Below are positions 26,547 to 34,408 of a stretch of 34,408 bases of DNA, piece by piece (the stretch's first letter is position 1; every line of letters begins with the position of its first letter). The translations under genes and the position numbers were made by a program. This DNA comes from Planctomycetaceae bacterium (GTDB lineage Bacteria > Planctomycetota > Planctomycetia > Planctomycetales > Planctomycetaceae). The notes beneath the pieces were generated by a model, which was not told the DNA's origin, did no database searches, and worked only from the letters and a program-made list of their open reading frames with translations. The stretch is from positions 1 to 34,408 of the forward strand of contig JAQGHS010000138.1 of the NCBI GenBank assembly GCA_028291605.1, in the 5' to 3' direction.

Positions 26547-28703
26547 GTGGGCGGCACCGTCGACCTATCGACTCGAGACCTGGCGCAATTGCGGCTCAAG
26601 CTCGCCGACCATCTGACGTTTGCTCCGAATCGATATGGGGGCACTACTTACTTTCATCTGGAGGATCGGGCCGGGTCGCAATACTTCCGGCTCGGTTACT
26701 CGGAATATGTCTTCATTTCCCTCCTGGACGGAGCCACGACAGTCAGTGAAGCGCTCGCCGCCACCGCGCGCATACTAGGGCGAAATGCTCTGTCCGAAGC
26801 CCATGCCACGGCCATTTGTAGTTGGCTGATTCGGCAGGACCTGGTCCAGACATCGGGATCATCGATCCGTACCGCCACCAACCGTCCCACATCCAAACCT
26901 GCCGGATCATTGCTGCAGAGCGTGTTTTGGACTCGCATTCCCCTCTGTCATCCTGATTCGCTGCTGAAGCAATTCGTGCCATTCTGCGGTTGGTTGTATG
27001 CTCCCGTCACGTTCGTAGCGTGGCTGCTGGTGATGGCGTGTGCGGCATTCGCCGTCAGCGGTCAATGGGATCGGGTCGTGGCGGCATCGAGTGGCGTGTT
27101 TAGTTCTGGAGCCTGGTATCAACTCGTGATCGCCTGGGCGTTCCTCAAGGTGTTTCATGAATTGTCCCATGGCCTGGCCTGCCGCCGTTTTGAAGGCCGT
27201 GTGGGGGCCATGGGCATCGTGCTGATCCTGTTGGCACCTCTGGCCTACATCGATGTCTCCGCTTCCTGGCAACTGTGTTCCAAGTGGCAGCGAATCATTG
27301 TCGCCGCAGCCGGGATCTACATGGATCTGTGGATCACGGCCCTCGCCGCCATCCTCTGGGCGCAGACAAGTTCTGTCGTTTATGCCTCGTTTTTGCACGG
27401 CCTGGTGATGATGGGAATTGTCACCCTCATCTTTAATGGCAATCCATTGATCCGTTCCGACGGGTATTACATCCTCGCCGACATCCTGGAAATCCCCAAT
27501 CTGGCCAATCGATCGGCAATGCATCTGAAGCGCTGGTGCCTGCGTTGGCTGTTCGGCGTTCATCAGGGTATCCCCGACGATGTATCCTGGCGCTACTATT
27601 TCATGCTCGGTTATGCTGTCGCGGCACTGGTCTGGCGAGTGCTCGTCTGCGTCAGTCTCGTCCTCGGCTGCACCGTCATGTGGCAGGGAGCCGGTCTGAT
27701 AGTCTCACTCATCGGAGTCTTCTGCTGGGGCTTCCTTCCGCTCGGCCAGTTCCTGTCCTATCTCTGGCACCTGGCCAGAACCAATGTCCCGAGTCTGCTG
27801 AGGGGACTTACCTTCCTGACGATCGCCGCCAGCGTCTCAGGCCTGTTGAACTATATCCCGTGGCCAACGGCGTTCCAGTCGCCTGGAATCGTGGAATACT
27901 CCGATCTTGCAAGCGTCCGTGCATGTGTCCAGGGGTTCATAAAGAGTATTCACGTCCATGACGGGCAAGTTGTTCGAGAGGGCGAGCTATTGCTTGAGCT
28001 GAGCAGCGCGGAGCTCAAGCTCGAATGCCGGGACCTCGAACTCGCCGTCGATCAGGCAGAGGCCAAGTTTCGCGTCGCACAGAATTCCGGTCAGTTTGGA
28101 ACGGCGCAAGTCGAAGAACAGAATCGGCAGGCGCTCGCCAGGCAGCTTGAGGAAAAGGTTCACCAACTTTCGCAACTGGAAGTTCGCGCTCCGAGATCTG
28201 GACGCATCATTACCCGACAGTTGGCCTCTCGCCAGGGAACGTTCGCCAAAGAGGGTGACATCTTGCTTGAGATTGGCGACGAGGAAGACAAGGAGATTCG
28301 ATTTTCAGTTGCCCAGCGGTCACTATTTGCATTTGAACGCGAGCAGCAGGTGGCAGTCCGCCTGATGGATGGCACGAGATTCCAGGGCGCCCTGAAGACC
28401 CTTTCACCACGAGGATCCGATGAGCCGCCTCACCCAGCGCTCTGTGCCCCGCTTAGCGGTCCCTTGACTGTCGTTGAGCGGGCAGCGACTGACGACAAGC
28501 AGAAACATCAGAAAGAATACCGCTTCCCCGAACCGCGCATGTCGGGAACCTGTTCAATTCCACAATCGGTCTCAACCACAATTCACGCTGGTTCCATCGT
28601 GTCTGTGTCACCCATTGGAAGCCGTCAGACAATCGGCCAGGCGCTGTTTCAATGGATGTCGGTGACGTGGAAAGGACTCAACGCGGAGCGGGATGCCCTG
28701 TAG
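26547..28703 (+). CDS. PqqD-like domain / M50 site-2 protease / HlyD-type adaptor fusion
   Basis: 718 aa, GTG start 1 nt after the previous stop. N-terminal PqqD-like (FAPNRYGGTTYFHLEDRAGSQYFRLGYSEYVFISLLDGATTVSEAL); M50 zinc motif FHELSHGLACRRF plus FNGNPLIRSDGYYILAD; multiple TMs; C-terminal lipoyl halves (VQGFIKSIHVHDGQVVREGELLLEL ... LEVRAPRSGRIITRQL). Confidence 0.85.
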   Translation: MGGTVDLSTRDLAQLRLKLADHLTFAPNRYGGTTYFHLEDRAGSQYFRLGYSEYVFISLLDGATTVSEALAATARILGRNALSEAHATAICSWLIRQDLVQTSGSSIRTATNRPTSKPAGSLLQSVFWTRIPLCHPDSLLKQFVPFCGWLYAPVTFVAWLLVMACAAFAVSGQWDRVVAASSGVFSSGAWYQLVIAWAFLKVFHELSHGLACRRFEGRVGAMGIVLILLAPLAYIDVSASWQLCSKWQRIIVAAAGIYMDLWITALAAILWAQTSSVVYASFLHGLVMMGIVTLIFNGNPLIRSDGYYILADILEIPNLANRSAMHLKRWCLRWLFGVHQGIPDDVSWRYYFMLGYAVAALVWRVLVCVSLVLGCTVMWQGAGLIVSLIGVFCWGFLPLGQFLSYLWHLARTNVPSLLRGLTFLTIAASVSGLLNYIPWPTAFQSPGIVEYSDLASVRACVQGFIKSIHVHDGQVVREGELLLELSSAELKLECRDLELAVDQAEAKFRVAQNSGQFGTAQVEEQNRQALARQLEEKVHQLSQLEVRAPRSGRIITRQLASRQGTFAKEGDILLEIGDEEDKEIRFSVAQRSLFAFEREQQVAVRLMDGTRFQGALKTLSPRGSDEPPHPALCAPLSGPLTVVERAATDDKQKHQKEYRFPEPRMSGTCSIPQSVSTTIHAGSIVSVSPIGSRQTIGQALFQWMSVTWKGLNAERDAL

Positions 28704-29073
28704 AGATTTCAGCCTCCAGCAACTTTGAAGACCTCTCCGAACGATATGGGAACGGACGAAAGAAACTCGGGCGCGAGACGCGAGCAATCGGTTCGCGCCT
28801 GCTTGTTTTCCTCCTGGGGTTACCGGGCCGCCCCTCAGAACCCGGCGATTCGCACCAAGCTTGAGTCGCGCCTCGGCCCGAGACTGTCGCAATCCTGAAC
28901 TACCCTCGGAGTCGACTTCCGGCAGATTCTGCCGATTCACCATCGCACACAGATTGGTATAGCCTCGACCCTAACCCCTCATATCCCCAGCGCCACTTAT
29001 CTCTAGACGCTTTAATCGTTAATGTCTTCCTAATCGGCAATTCCTTTCAAATCGGCAAATCCGCGCGTCGATA

Positions 29074-29087
29074 ATTAACTAGTTAAT
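29074..29087. promoter_or_regulatory. Perfect 14-bp palindrome ATTAACTAGTTAAT just upstream of the TolC lipoprotein gene
   Basis: Read directly at 29074..29087; lies in the only long (~390 bp) gap between + strand genes of the SecA-to-TolC run. Confidence 0.4.
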
Positions 29088-29134
29088 CGTTGCTTGCGGA
29101 GAGGGTGCGCTTGATTCGTTCTTACTTGAGTCGA

Positions 29135-31012
29135 ATGCCGAGCCGATGTGAAAAGCTGATACTGGCCCTGGGGTTACTTGCGGCTGGCTGTCACACGGCC
29201 CCACTGCGCACCGAGCCATCGCCCGTCCCCGCAGAGTCCGTGGTCAGCCTGACACCGGAACGCTCGGTGTTGAATCGGTACTACGCGGAAACCGTACGCC
29301 CCGTAAATCTCCCCAGTATCCCGCTTCCCGAAATCGTCGTGACTCCCGAATCCAATGAGTTCTGGCCACTGACCTTGCGCGAGGCGGTCAACATTGCCCT
29401 GAGGAATTCTCAGGTCATTCGGACTCTCCAAGGAGACCAAGTCACATCGACGGGTGTCACGAACTACGACCCCGCCATCTACCAGGCGACCCGCGACGCA
29501 GCGGTCGCGGCGTTCGACGCCAGCGTGAATTTGAACTATACCGCGGATCGATTCAATCAACCTCCCGCCACCGTGTTCGGCCCGGGCATTCCCGCCAATA
29601 CCCGTCGTGATGATGCCACCCTCTCGGCCTCGCTGGTTAAGCCGTGGGCCACTGGTGCGACGACGTCCGTCGCCTACAATCCGAATCCCGGTTATCTCTT
29701 TTTCCCCAATGGCACCAGCGGTCTCTACAATCCCAAATACGCCTCGAATACCGAGCTGTATATCAAGCAACCGTTGTTGCGCGGAGCTGGTATCGACGTG
29801 AATCGTGCTCCCATCCGGATCGCGCAATTACAAGCCGACCAGTCCATCTGGGACGTCAAACAGGCGACCCTGTCGCTCGTTCGCAGTGTCGAAGAATCGT
29901 ACTGGTCATTGCAGGCATCGCGAACGGCCTTGCAGGCCATTGAAGATATTTTGCCGTTACTGGATAGCATCGTGCGAATTCAGCAGGAGCGATTCGAAGA
30001 AGAGCGAACGATCCGGGCGGAAGTGGCCAAGGCGCGAACCCAACAAGCCGCCTTTCGGCAAGCCGCCATTGATGCTCGCTCCAACGCCCTGAACCAGGAA
30101 TTGCATCTGCGGAATCTCCTGGGACTGCCTCCCAACGATGGACTCACGATTGACCCGACTGACCGGGCCTCGGAATCACCTCTGAAATTCGACCCCGTTC
30201 AAATCATCCAGACCGCGGCCGACAACCGGCCCGAATTGATGCGTCAACGGCTGGGGATCCGGATCGGCGAGATGAACCTGATCGTCGCGGAAAATGGCTT
30301 CAAACCTCAACTTGATCTGCAAGGGCTGTATCGCACCAATGGTCTCAGCGACAACGTCGGTGATTCGCTGGATATGATGTTTCAGAACAAATTCACCGAC
30401 TGGACGGCGGGTGCCTCATTTTCGATGCCGATCGGCCGTCGGGCAGCACGCGCGAACCTGCACGCTGCGGAATTGGAACTCACCCGCGAGAGAATCATCT
30501 TGCGGCAGAAAATGCACGCCACGGCGCACCGCCTCAGTGATGTCCTGCGTCAACTCGAATCGGTGCGCTACCAGTACGACGAAGCGAAGGTCCGCGTGGA
30601 AGAATCAGCGATCTGGATGGAAGGTTCTCGCGGACGGTATGAGGAGCCTCCCCCCAGCAGCGACGGTGGGGATTGGTTACTGGCGGCCCTGAATGACTAT
30701 CTACTATCACTGCGTTCGCAAGCCGACTCGATCACCTCACGGGCGCAATTGCTCGCACAGTACAACACGTTGCTCGCGACTCTCCAGGAGGTCCAGGGGA
30801 CACTGCTCGCCAACTATGACATCCAGCTGGAAGGGGACCCGATCACCCAGGCGCGGAATAGCCGGTGGCTCCCGGAGAGCGAGCGGGTGATTGACCCGGA
30901 GATCTGGAATCTCGACGCGGGAACCCCTGGATCGCCCTTCGCCGCTCCTGCCACGCCGCCTCCCCCAACCGTGCCAGCGTCCCGGCCGCTGCCTGGACGT
31001 TATGGCTTTTAG
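29135..31012 (+). CDS. TolC-family outer membrane efflux lipoprotein
   Basis: ORF 29090..31012 (TTG) with ATG at 29135: MPSRCEKLILALGLLAAGCHTAP has a lipobox (LAAGC). OEP features LREAVNIALRNSQVIRTL, QPLLRGAGIDVNRAPIRIAQL, VEESYWSLQASR, RPELMRQRLGI, LLAQYNTLLATLQEVQGTLL. Confidence 0.85.
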   Translation: MPSRCEKLILALGLLAAGCHTAPLRTEPSPVPAESVVSLTPERSVLNRYYAETVRPVNLPSIPLPEIVVTPESNEFWPLTLREAVNIALRNSQVIRTLQGDQVTSTGVTNYDPAIYQATRDAAVAAFDASVNLNYTADRFNQPPATVFGPGIPANTRRDDATLSASLVKPWATGATTSVAYNPNPGYLFFPNGTSGLYNPKYASNTELYIKQPLLRGAGIDVNRAPIRIAQLQADQSIWDVKQATLSLVRSVEESYWSLQASRTALQAIEDILPLLDSIVRIQQERFEEERTIRAEVAKARTQQAAFRQAAIDARSNALNQELHLRNLLGLPPNDGLTIDPTDRASESPLKFDPVQIIQTAADNRPELMRQRLGIRIGEMNLIVAENGFKPQLDLQGLYRTNGLSDNVGDSLDMMFQNKFTDWTAGASFSMPIGRRAARANLHAAELELTRERIILRQKMHATAHRLSDVLRQLESVRYQYDEAKVRVEESAIWMEGSRGRYEEPPPSSDGGDWLLAALNDYLLSLRSQADSITSRAQLLAQYNTLLATLQEVQGTLLANYDIQLEGDPITQARNSRWLPESERVIDPEIWNLDAGTPGSPFAAPATPPPPTVPASRPLPGRYGF

Positions 31013-31034
31013 AGCGTTTCTACGACCTGCGGGA

Positions 31035-33536
31035 TTACCACCAGAACTCAGTCCGGACATATCGCAGAATCTGCATTCCGGCCATGCTGCGTAGAGTCTG
31101 CTGGCCACGATAAATTCGTCCGTAGCCACTCATGCCGGACCGCAGTTGGGATTGCGGATTGTCGACCCGACAATAAACAGTGACCGTGCCTTGCTGATCC
31201 GAGGGTGCGGCCGTAGCAGTACCTGCCGCCGTGGCAATGGGCGCAATCCGATCCACGCGGCCGGTGAATGTTTGCAGCGGAAAGGCGCGGGCCTTCAGGT
31301 TGATCGTTTGACCGATTTGAACCCCTTCCATCTTGTCCTCGGGAATATCGATTTCCGCCTCAAGACTGGTCAGATCCTCGATGGTGCAAATGAGTGTACC
31401 TTTTTCCAGAAACTGTCCCACTTTTTCCCGCAACCGGGGGGTCGTGACAAAGCCGGTCAGTGTCGAACACAATGCCTGTTTCGACTGCAAATCGCGATTG
31501 TAGTCCAGCTCTTCTTGGAACTTCTCTAGTCGAGCACGTTCCGCTTCGAGCTCCTGGGGGCGGGCACCCGCAGTCAGCAGGGCCAAGGCGGCTTCGGTAT
31601 CCGCCAGGTCTTTCACGCGTTTGGCGAGTTCCGCTTCAAACTGGAGATTCCCCGATGCTTCGCGAGTTCTCTTCTGGGAGAGCGCTTGCTGCAACAAGCC
31701 TTCAGCCACCTGGACCTTTTTCTTTTCCGATCGCAATTGCTCGCCCGCGAGGACCCCCTTGCGATACAACCGCTCTGAAATTGTGACTGACTGCTGGGCA
31801 AACGCGACCTCGGCCTGATGCAGAACGATCTGTTGATCGAATCGGGCCAATTCTTCTTTCAATCCCTGCTGTGCGCGTTCCAAGTCTTTGACCGCGAGAT
31901 CGCGCCATTGACGCGCCCGATCCACTTTGGCGCGCTGCTCCTGAACTTCTTCCGGGCGGGATCCGATTTCGAGGCGCTGCAGATTGGCGCGGACTTCGCG
32001 CACGGCGGCATCTTTCTGGGCGATCAAGCTTTGTAAATCGGGAACCTCAATCCGAGCCACCAGCGCGCCGGCAGAGACTTTATCTCCCTCATCGAAATGC
32101 ACTTCTTTCAAGAAGCCCGCGACCTCGGCTCGGACTTCCAGCCGCTTACCGGTCCGCACGTGAAATGTGCCTCCAGCACGCTCATCGATGCGAACGGCCC
32201 CCATCACGAGGGGGACCGCAATCAGCAGCGTCAACCACATTGCAATTCGAAGGGGCCGTCCAGTGATCATCTTGCGAACCTCGCCATTGTTAAAACCTCG
32301 AAACAGACGCTTGATCGTGAAAACTGCCAGAAACAGGGCGAATGCGACACCTAACACACCACCCCGGGATTGGGCGAGTCGGGTCACATTGACGAACACG
32401 AAAACCAGAAACATTAGAGAAAATGTCCAACTGATCATGCCATACAATGTGACGGCAAAGTCGCGCGGCGCCGGGGAAGGCCTCGGAGCCCCCCACAGCA
32501 CGCAGCGCAGCCAGGCCAGCCACCGCTCCCAGCTGCGACCGCGTAAATTTGGGATCTCCAGCCAGTCGCTCAACAGGTAGTAGCCGTCGAGCTTTAAGAG
32601 TGGATTAAAATTCATAAACACGCGGGCGCCGCAGACCGACAGCACGACCGACGCCAGGTAGTTGACGAACGAGTCCATCACCGTCAGCCGCCAGATGAAT
32701 GTGGCGACCGCCCAGATACACAGATCGCACCAGGCGCCGGCTAACGTCACCCATAACCGGGGCCACTTGCTGGGAATCAACCAGGCATCGGAAACATTGC
32801 AATAGAGGCACGGCGTAAAAAACATCATCAGGAAGCCCACTTCGTGGACCTCGCCACCATGATGCTTGCAGGTCAGGCCATGAGCAAATTCATGGCAGAT
32901 TGTCGCCGCGATTAATGTGAACCAGACGAACGCAAATGTCTCCCAGCGCATCGCCTGGGGAAATGCAGCCAGAAACGACAACCGATGCGCCCAGAGTTCC
33001 GCCCCTGCAGCCGCGATGACAATGCACGAGCCAACAAAGAATTCGAGGGTCCAAACCCACCGCAGTAAGGGCTCAACCCGGTTGAAGAGTCGGTCGGGAT
33101 CGAAAAAATTGTAGCGCCAGTAGAGAATGCTCTGCCTGGACTTCTTGCCGGAACCCGCGGACGCGTCATTCCAGTTCTCATCTTCTGAGTCGACATAACT
33201 CTTGCTGCGCGGCCGGCTGCCGGCTTTGTCCTTTAACAGATGGCGCTGCGATACCATCTCGATGAAGTCGTCGAGATCTTCCGACGACAGCTCTTCACCG
33301 AACTTGGCCTCGAAGGCATTCAGCACGGAGGATGAGGTTGCGGTCGCGTCTAACTGCGACAGCAGAAACCATTCCTGCTCACCGATTTGAAAATAGGCTT
33401 CGGTGACCGGATCTTTAATAACGTACTGATTCCCGGCGACCGAGCGCACGACCAGATCATCGCGCCGGCTGGGGAGCGATCGCTTCTTCGGTGCTGCCGC
33501 CGACGCGGGCACCGGTTCTGCAATAGCGGTCGCCAT
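31035..33536 (-). CDS. PqqD-like domain / M50 site-2 protease / HlyD-type adaptor fusion (second copy)
   Basis: 833 aa; PqqD-like N-terminus (DDLVVRSVAGNQYVIKDPVTEAYFQIGEQEWFLLSQLD), ICHEFAHGLTCKHHGGEVHEVGFLMMFFTPCLYCNVSDAWLIPSKWPR, NFNPLLKLDGYYLLSDWLEIPNLRGRS, HlyD half-motifs (VAGFLKEVHFDEGDKVSAGALVARIEV), long hairpin with KGVLAGEQLRSE. Confidence 0.88.
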   Translation of the reverse strand: MATAIAEPVPASAAAPKKRSLPSRRDDLVVRSVAGNQYVIKDPVTEAYFQIGEQEWFLLSQLDATATSSSVLNAFEAKFGEELSSEDLDDFIEMVSQRHLLKDKAGSRPRSKSYVDSEDENWNDASAGSGKKSRQSILYWRYNFFDPDRLFNRVEPLLRWVWTLEFFVGSCIVIAAAGAELWAHRLSFLAAFPQAMRWETFAFVWFTLIAATICHEFAHGLTCKHHGGEVHEVGFLMMFFTPCLYCNVSDAWLIPSKWPRLWVTLAGAWCDLCIWAVATFIWRLTVMDSFVNYLASVVLSVCGARVFMNFNPLLKLDGYYLLSDWLEIPNLRGRSWERWLAWLRCVLWGAPRPSPAPRDFAVTLYGMISWTFSLMFLVFVFVNVTRLAQSRGGVLGVAFALFLAVFTIKRLFRGFNNGEVRKMITGRPLRIAMWLTLLIAVPLVMGAVRIDERAGGTFHVRTGKRLEVRAEVAGFLKEVHFDEGDKVSAGALVARIEVPDLQSLIAQKDAAVREVRANLQRLEIGSRPEEVQEQRAKVDRARQWRDLAVKDLERAQQGLKEELARFDQQIVLHQAEVAFAQQSVTISERLYRKGVLAGEQLRSEKKKVQVAEGLLQQALSQKRTREASGNLQFEAELAKRVKDLADTEAALALLTAGARPQELEAERARLEKFQEELDYNRDLQSKQALCSTLTGFVTTPRLREKVGQFLEKGTLICTIEDLTSLEAEIDIPEDKMEGVQIGQTINLKARAFPLQTFTGRVDRIAPIATAAGTATAAPSDQQGTVTVYCRVDNPQSQLRSGMSGYGRIYRGQQTLRSMAGMQILRYVRTEFWW

Positions 33537-33594
33537 AGTGGATCTCGCTCGCGCCGAGCGTCAGGGGCCGGGAATTTGCCAGGGACGTCCGCGA

Positions 33595-34017
33595 CTAGGA
33601 TGAGGTGGTCGATTCCAACTCGGGTTTCATGGGGCCTTTCAGCAACACCGTCTCGCTCTCTTCGTCCGTCAACAGATAGACGAAGAACGGAATCTTCAGT
33701 TGCAGACAACGAGCCGCACGGTGATGGCCGTCGATCAGCACGTGTCCGCGCACCAACTCGCCCGTTTCGGTGCGATACGTGATGTGGGCAATGATGCCCG
33801 GATATTTCGTATTAACGTGCGGCAGGTGCCCGGCGTGGATCACACTCGTGTCGACGGAATGTTGCACGCTCTCGTCGTCGAGTTCCACTTCCTCACGCCC
33901 ATCACGCACCAGCGTACGCGCGAGATCGACGTCGTAGAGATACTTATGGGCCATGTACCAAAACGTTTCGCGACCCGTAACGCAATGCGGACAATCTTTT
34001 TTGGCTTTAGCGGACAT
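33595..34017 (-). CDS. Small ParB/Srx-like protein with CxxC motif
   Basis: ORF 33595..34092. ATG at 34017 is preceded by a good RBS-like GAGG (gtccgaggtcaacATG). Contains DCPHC, and RGHVLIDGHHRAARCLQLKIPFFVYLLTDEE resembling the ParB-like DGHHR motif region. Confidence 0.65.
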   Translation of the reverse strand: MSAKAKKDCPHCVTGRETFWYMAHKYLYDVDLARTLVRDGREEVELDDESVQHSVDTSVIHAGHLPHVNTKYPGIIAHITYRTETGELVRGHVLIDGHHRAARCLQLKIPFFVYLLTDEESETVLLKGPMKPELESTTSS

Positions 34018-34097
34018 GTTGACCTCGGACAAAAGTGTGACAATCGGGGCGTTTGGATCAACCGCAACGCACGCAACATAAACATAGCTCATGAAGT

Positions 34098-34140
34098 CAA
34101 AAGAAAAGGCAGCCCGGACACAGATGGTCGCTGGGCTGCC
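34098..34140 (-). terminator. Rho-independent terminator downstream of the Gly/Cys-repeat peptide gene
   Basis: Perfect 8-bp stem ggcagccc (34108..34115) / gggctgcc (34133..34140), 17-nt loop; on the - strand it is followed directly by TTTTCTTTTG (34107..34098). Confidence 0.75.
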
Positions 34141-34216
34141 ATTTCTTCAGATGATTCCGTTCTTAATCCCGGCAATCACGTTGCGGGACAAGAACTTAGA
34201 GAACCGCGGCGACTGA

Positions 34217-34408
34217 CTACTTGCACTTGCCCTTCGGGGGAGCACAGTACTTGTTGCTGCCACCCTTCTTGCTGCCACCGCACTTGTTGCTGCCGCCCTT
34301 CTTGCTGCCACCGCACTTATCGCTGCCACCCTTCTTGCTACCACCGTGGTTGCTGCCGCCACACTTGTTGCTACCGCCGTGGTCACTGCCACCACACTTG
34401 TTGCTGCC
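34217..34408 (-). CDS. 3'-partial CDS for a Gly/Ser/Lys/Cys-repeat peptide (gene enters from the right edge of the window)
   Basis: - strand translation: GSNKCGGSDHGGSNKCGGSNHGGSKKGGSDKCGGSKKGGSNKCGGSKKGGSNKYCAPPKGKCK* (63 aa visible, TAG at 34219..34217). Strongly biased repeat units GGS(N/D)KC and GGS(K/D/N)(K/H). Not in the ORF track because no start lies inside the window. Confidence 0.7.
   Translation of the reverse strand, partial: GSNKCGGSDHGGSNKCGGSNHGGSKKGGSDKCGGSKKGGSNKCGGSKKGGSNKYCAPPKGKCK

Noticed and set aside
34147-34395. ORF-track 82-aa Ala/Val/Arg-rich ORF on the - strand
   Set aside because: It is an out-of-frame reading of the Gly/Ser/Lys/Cys repeat. The frame ending in TAG at 34217 gives a much more coherent repeat with a clear terminator downstream.
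1-34408. tRNA/rRNA genes, transposases, integrases or inverted-repeat element ends
   Set aside because: None recognised on reading; no evidence of an insertion sequence or phage-type genes in the window.

Overview
Planctomycete-like window: this guess rests on the giant LEPR-XLL/DUF4347-type protein, gene style and composition. It is dominated by what looks like an unusual envelope export locus. (1) The + strand starts with a secreted helical-hairpin protein, a small secreted Gly/Tyr/Pro-rich protein and two tandem TolC-family outer membrane proteins. (2) On the - strand, a 3789-aa surface protein (LEPR-XLL-like N-terminus, DUF4347-like domain, exactly 16 tandem 405-bp/135-aa repeats, cadherin-like domains, C-terminal TM anchor) is followed 63 bp downstream by a PAS-GGDEF-HD-GYP-type cyclic-di-GMP protein. 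(3) On the + strand, a truncated SecA-like ATPase is followed by a soluble HlyD-type adaptor, a GAF-HlyD fusion, a PqqD-like/M50 site-2-protease/HlyD fusion and a TolC-type lipoprotein. No ABC exporter ATPase is present in the window. (4) At the right edge on the - strand, a second PqqD-like/M50/HlyD fusion is preceded by a small ParB-like protein. Upstream of that is a hairpin terminator and the 3' end of a gene, not in the ORF track, that encodes a Gly-Ser-Lys-Cys repetitive peptide (...GGSNKCGGSKKGGSNKYCAPPKGKCK*). The best candidates for an undescribed system are the SecA-like + M50-HlyD + TolC set next to a giant surface protein, and the Cys/Gly-repeat peptide / ParB-like / RRE-M50-HlyD cassette. 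Function is inferred from motifs read by eye; no searches were run.
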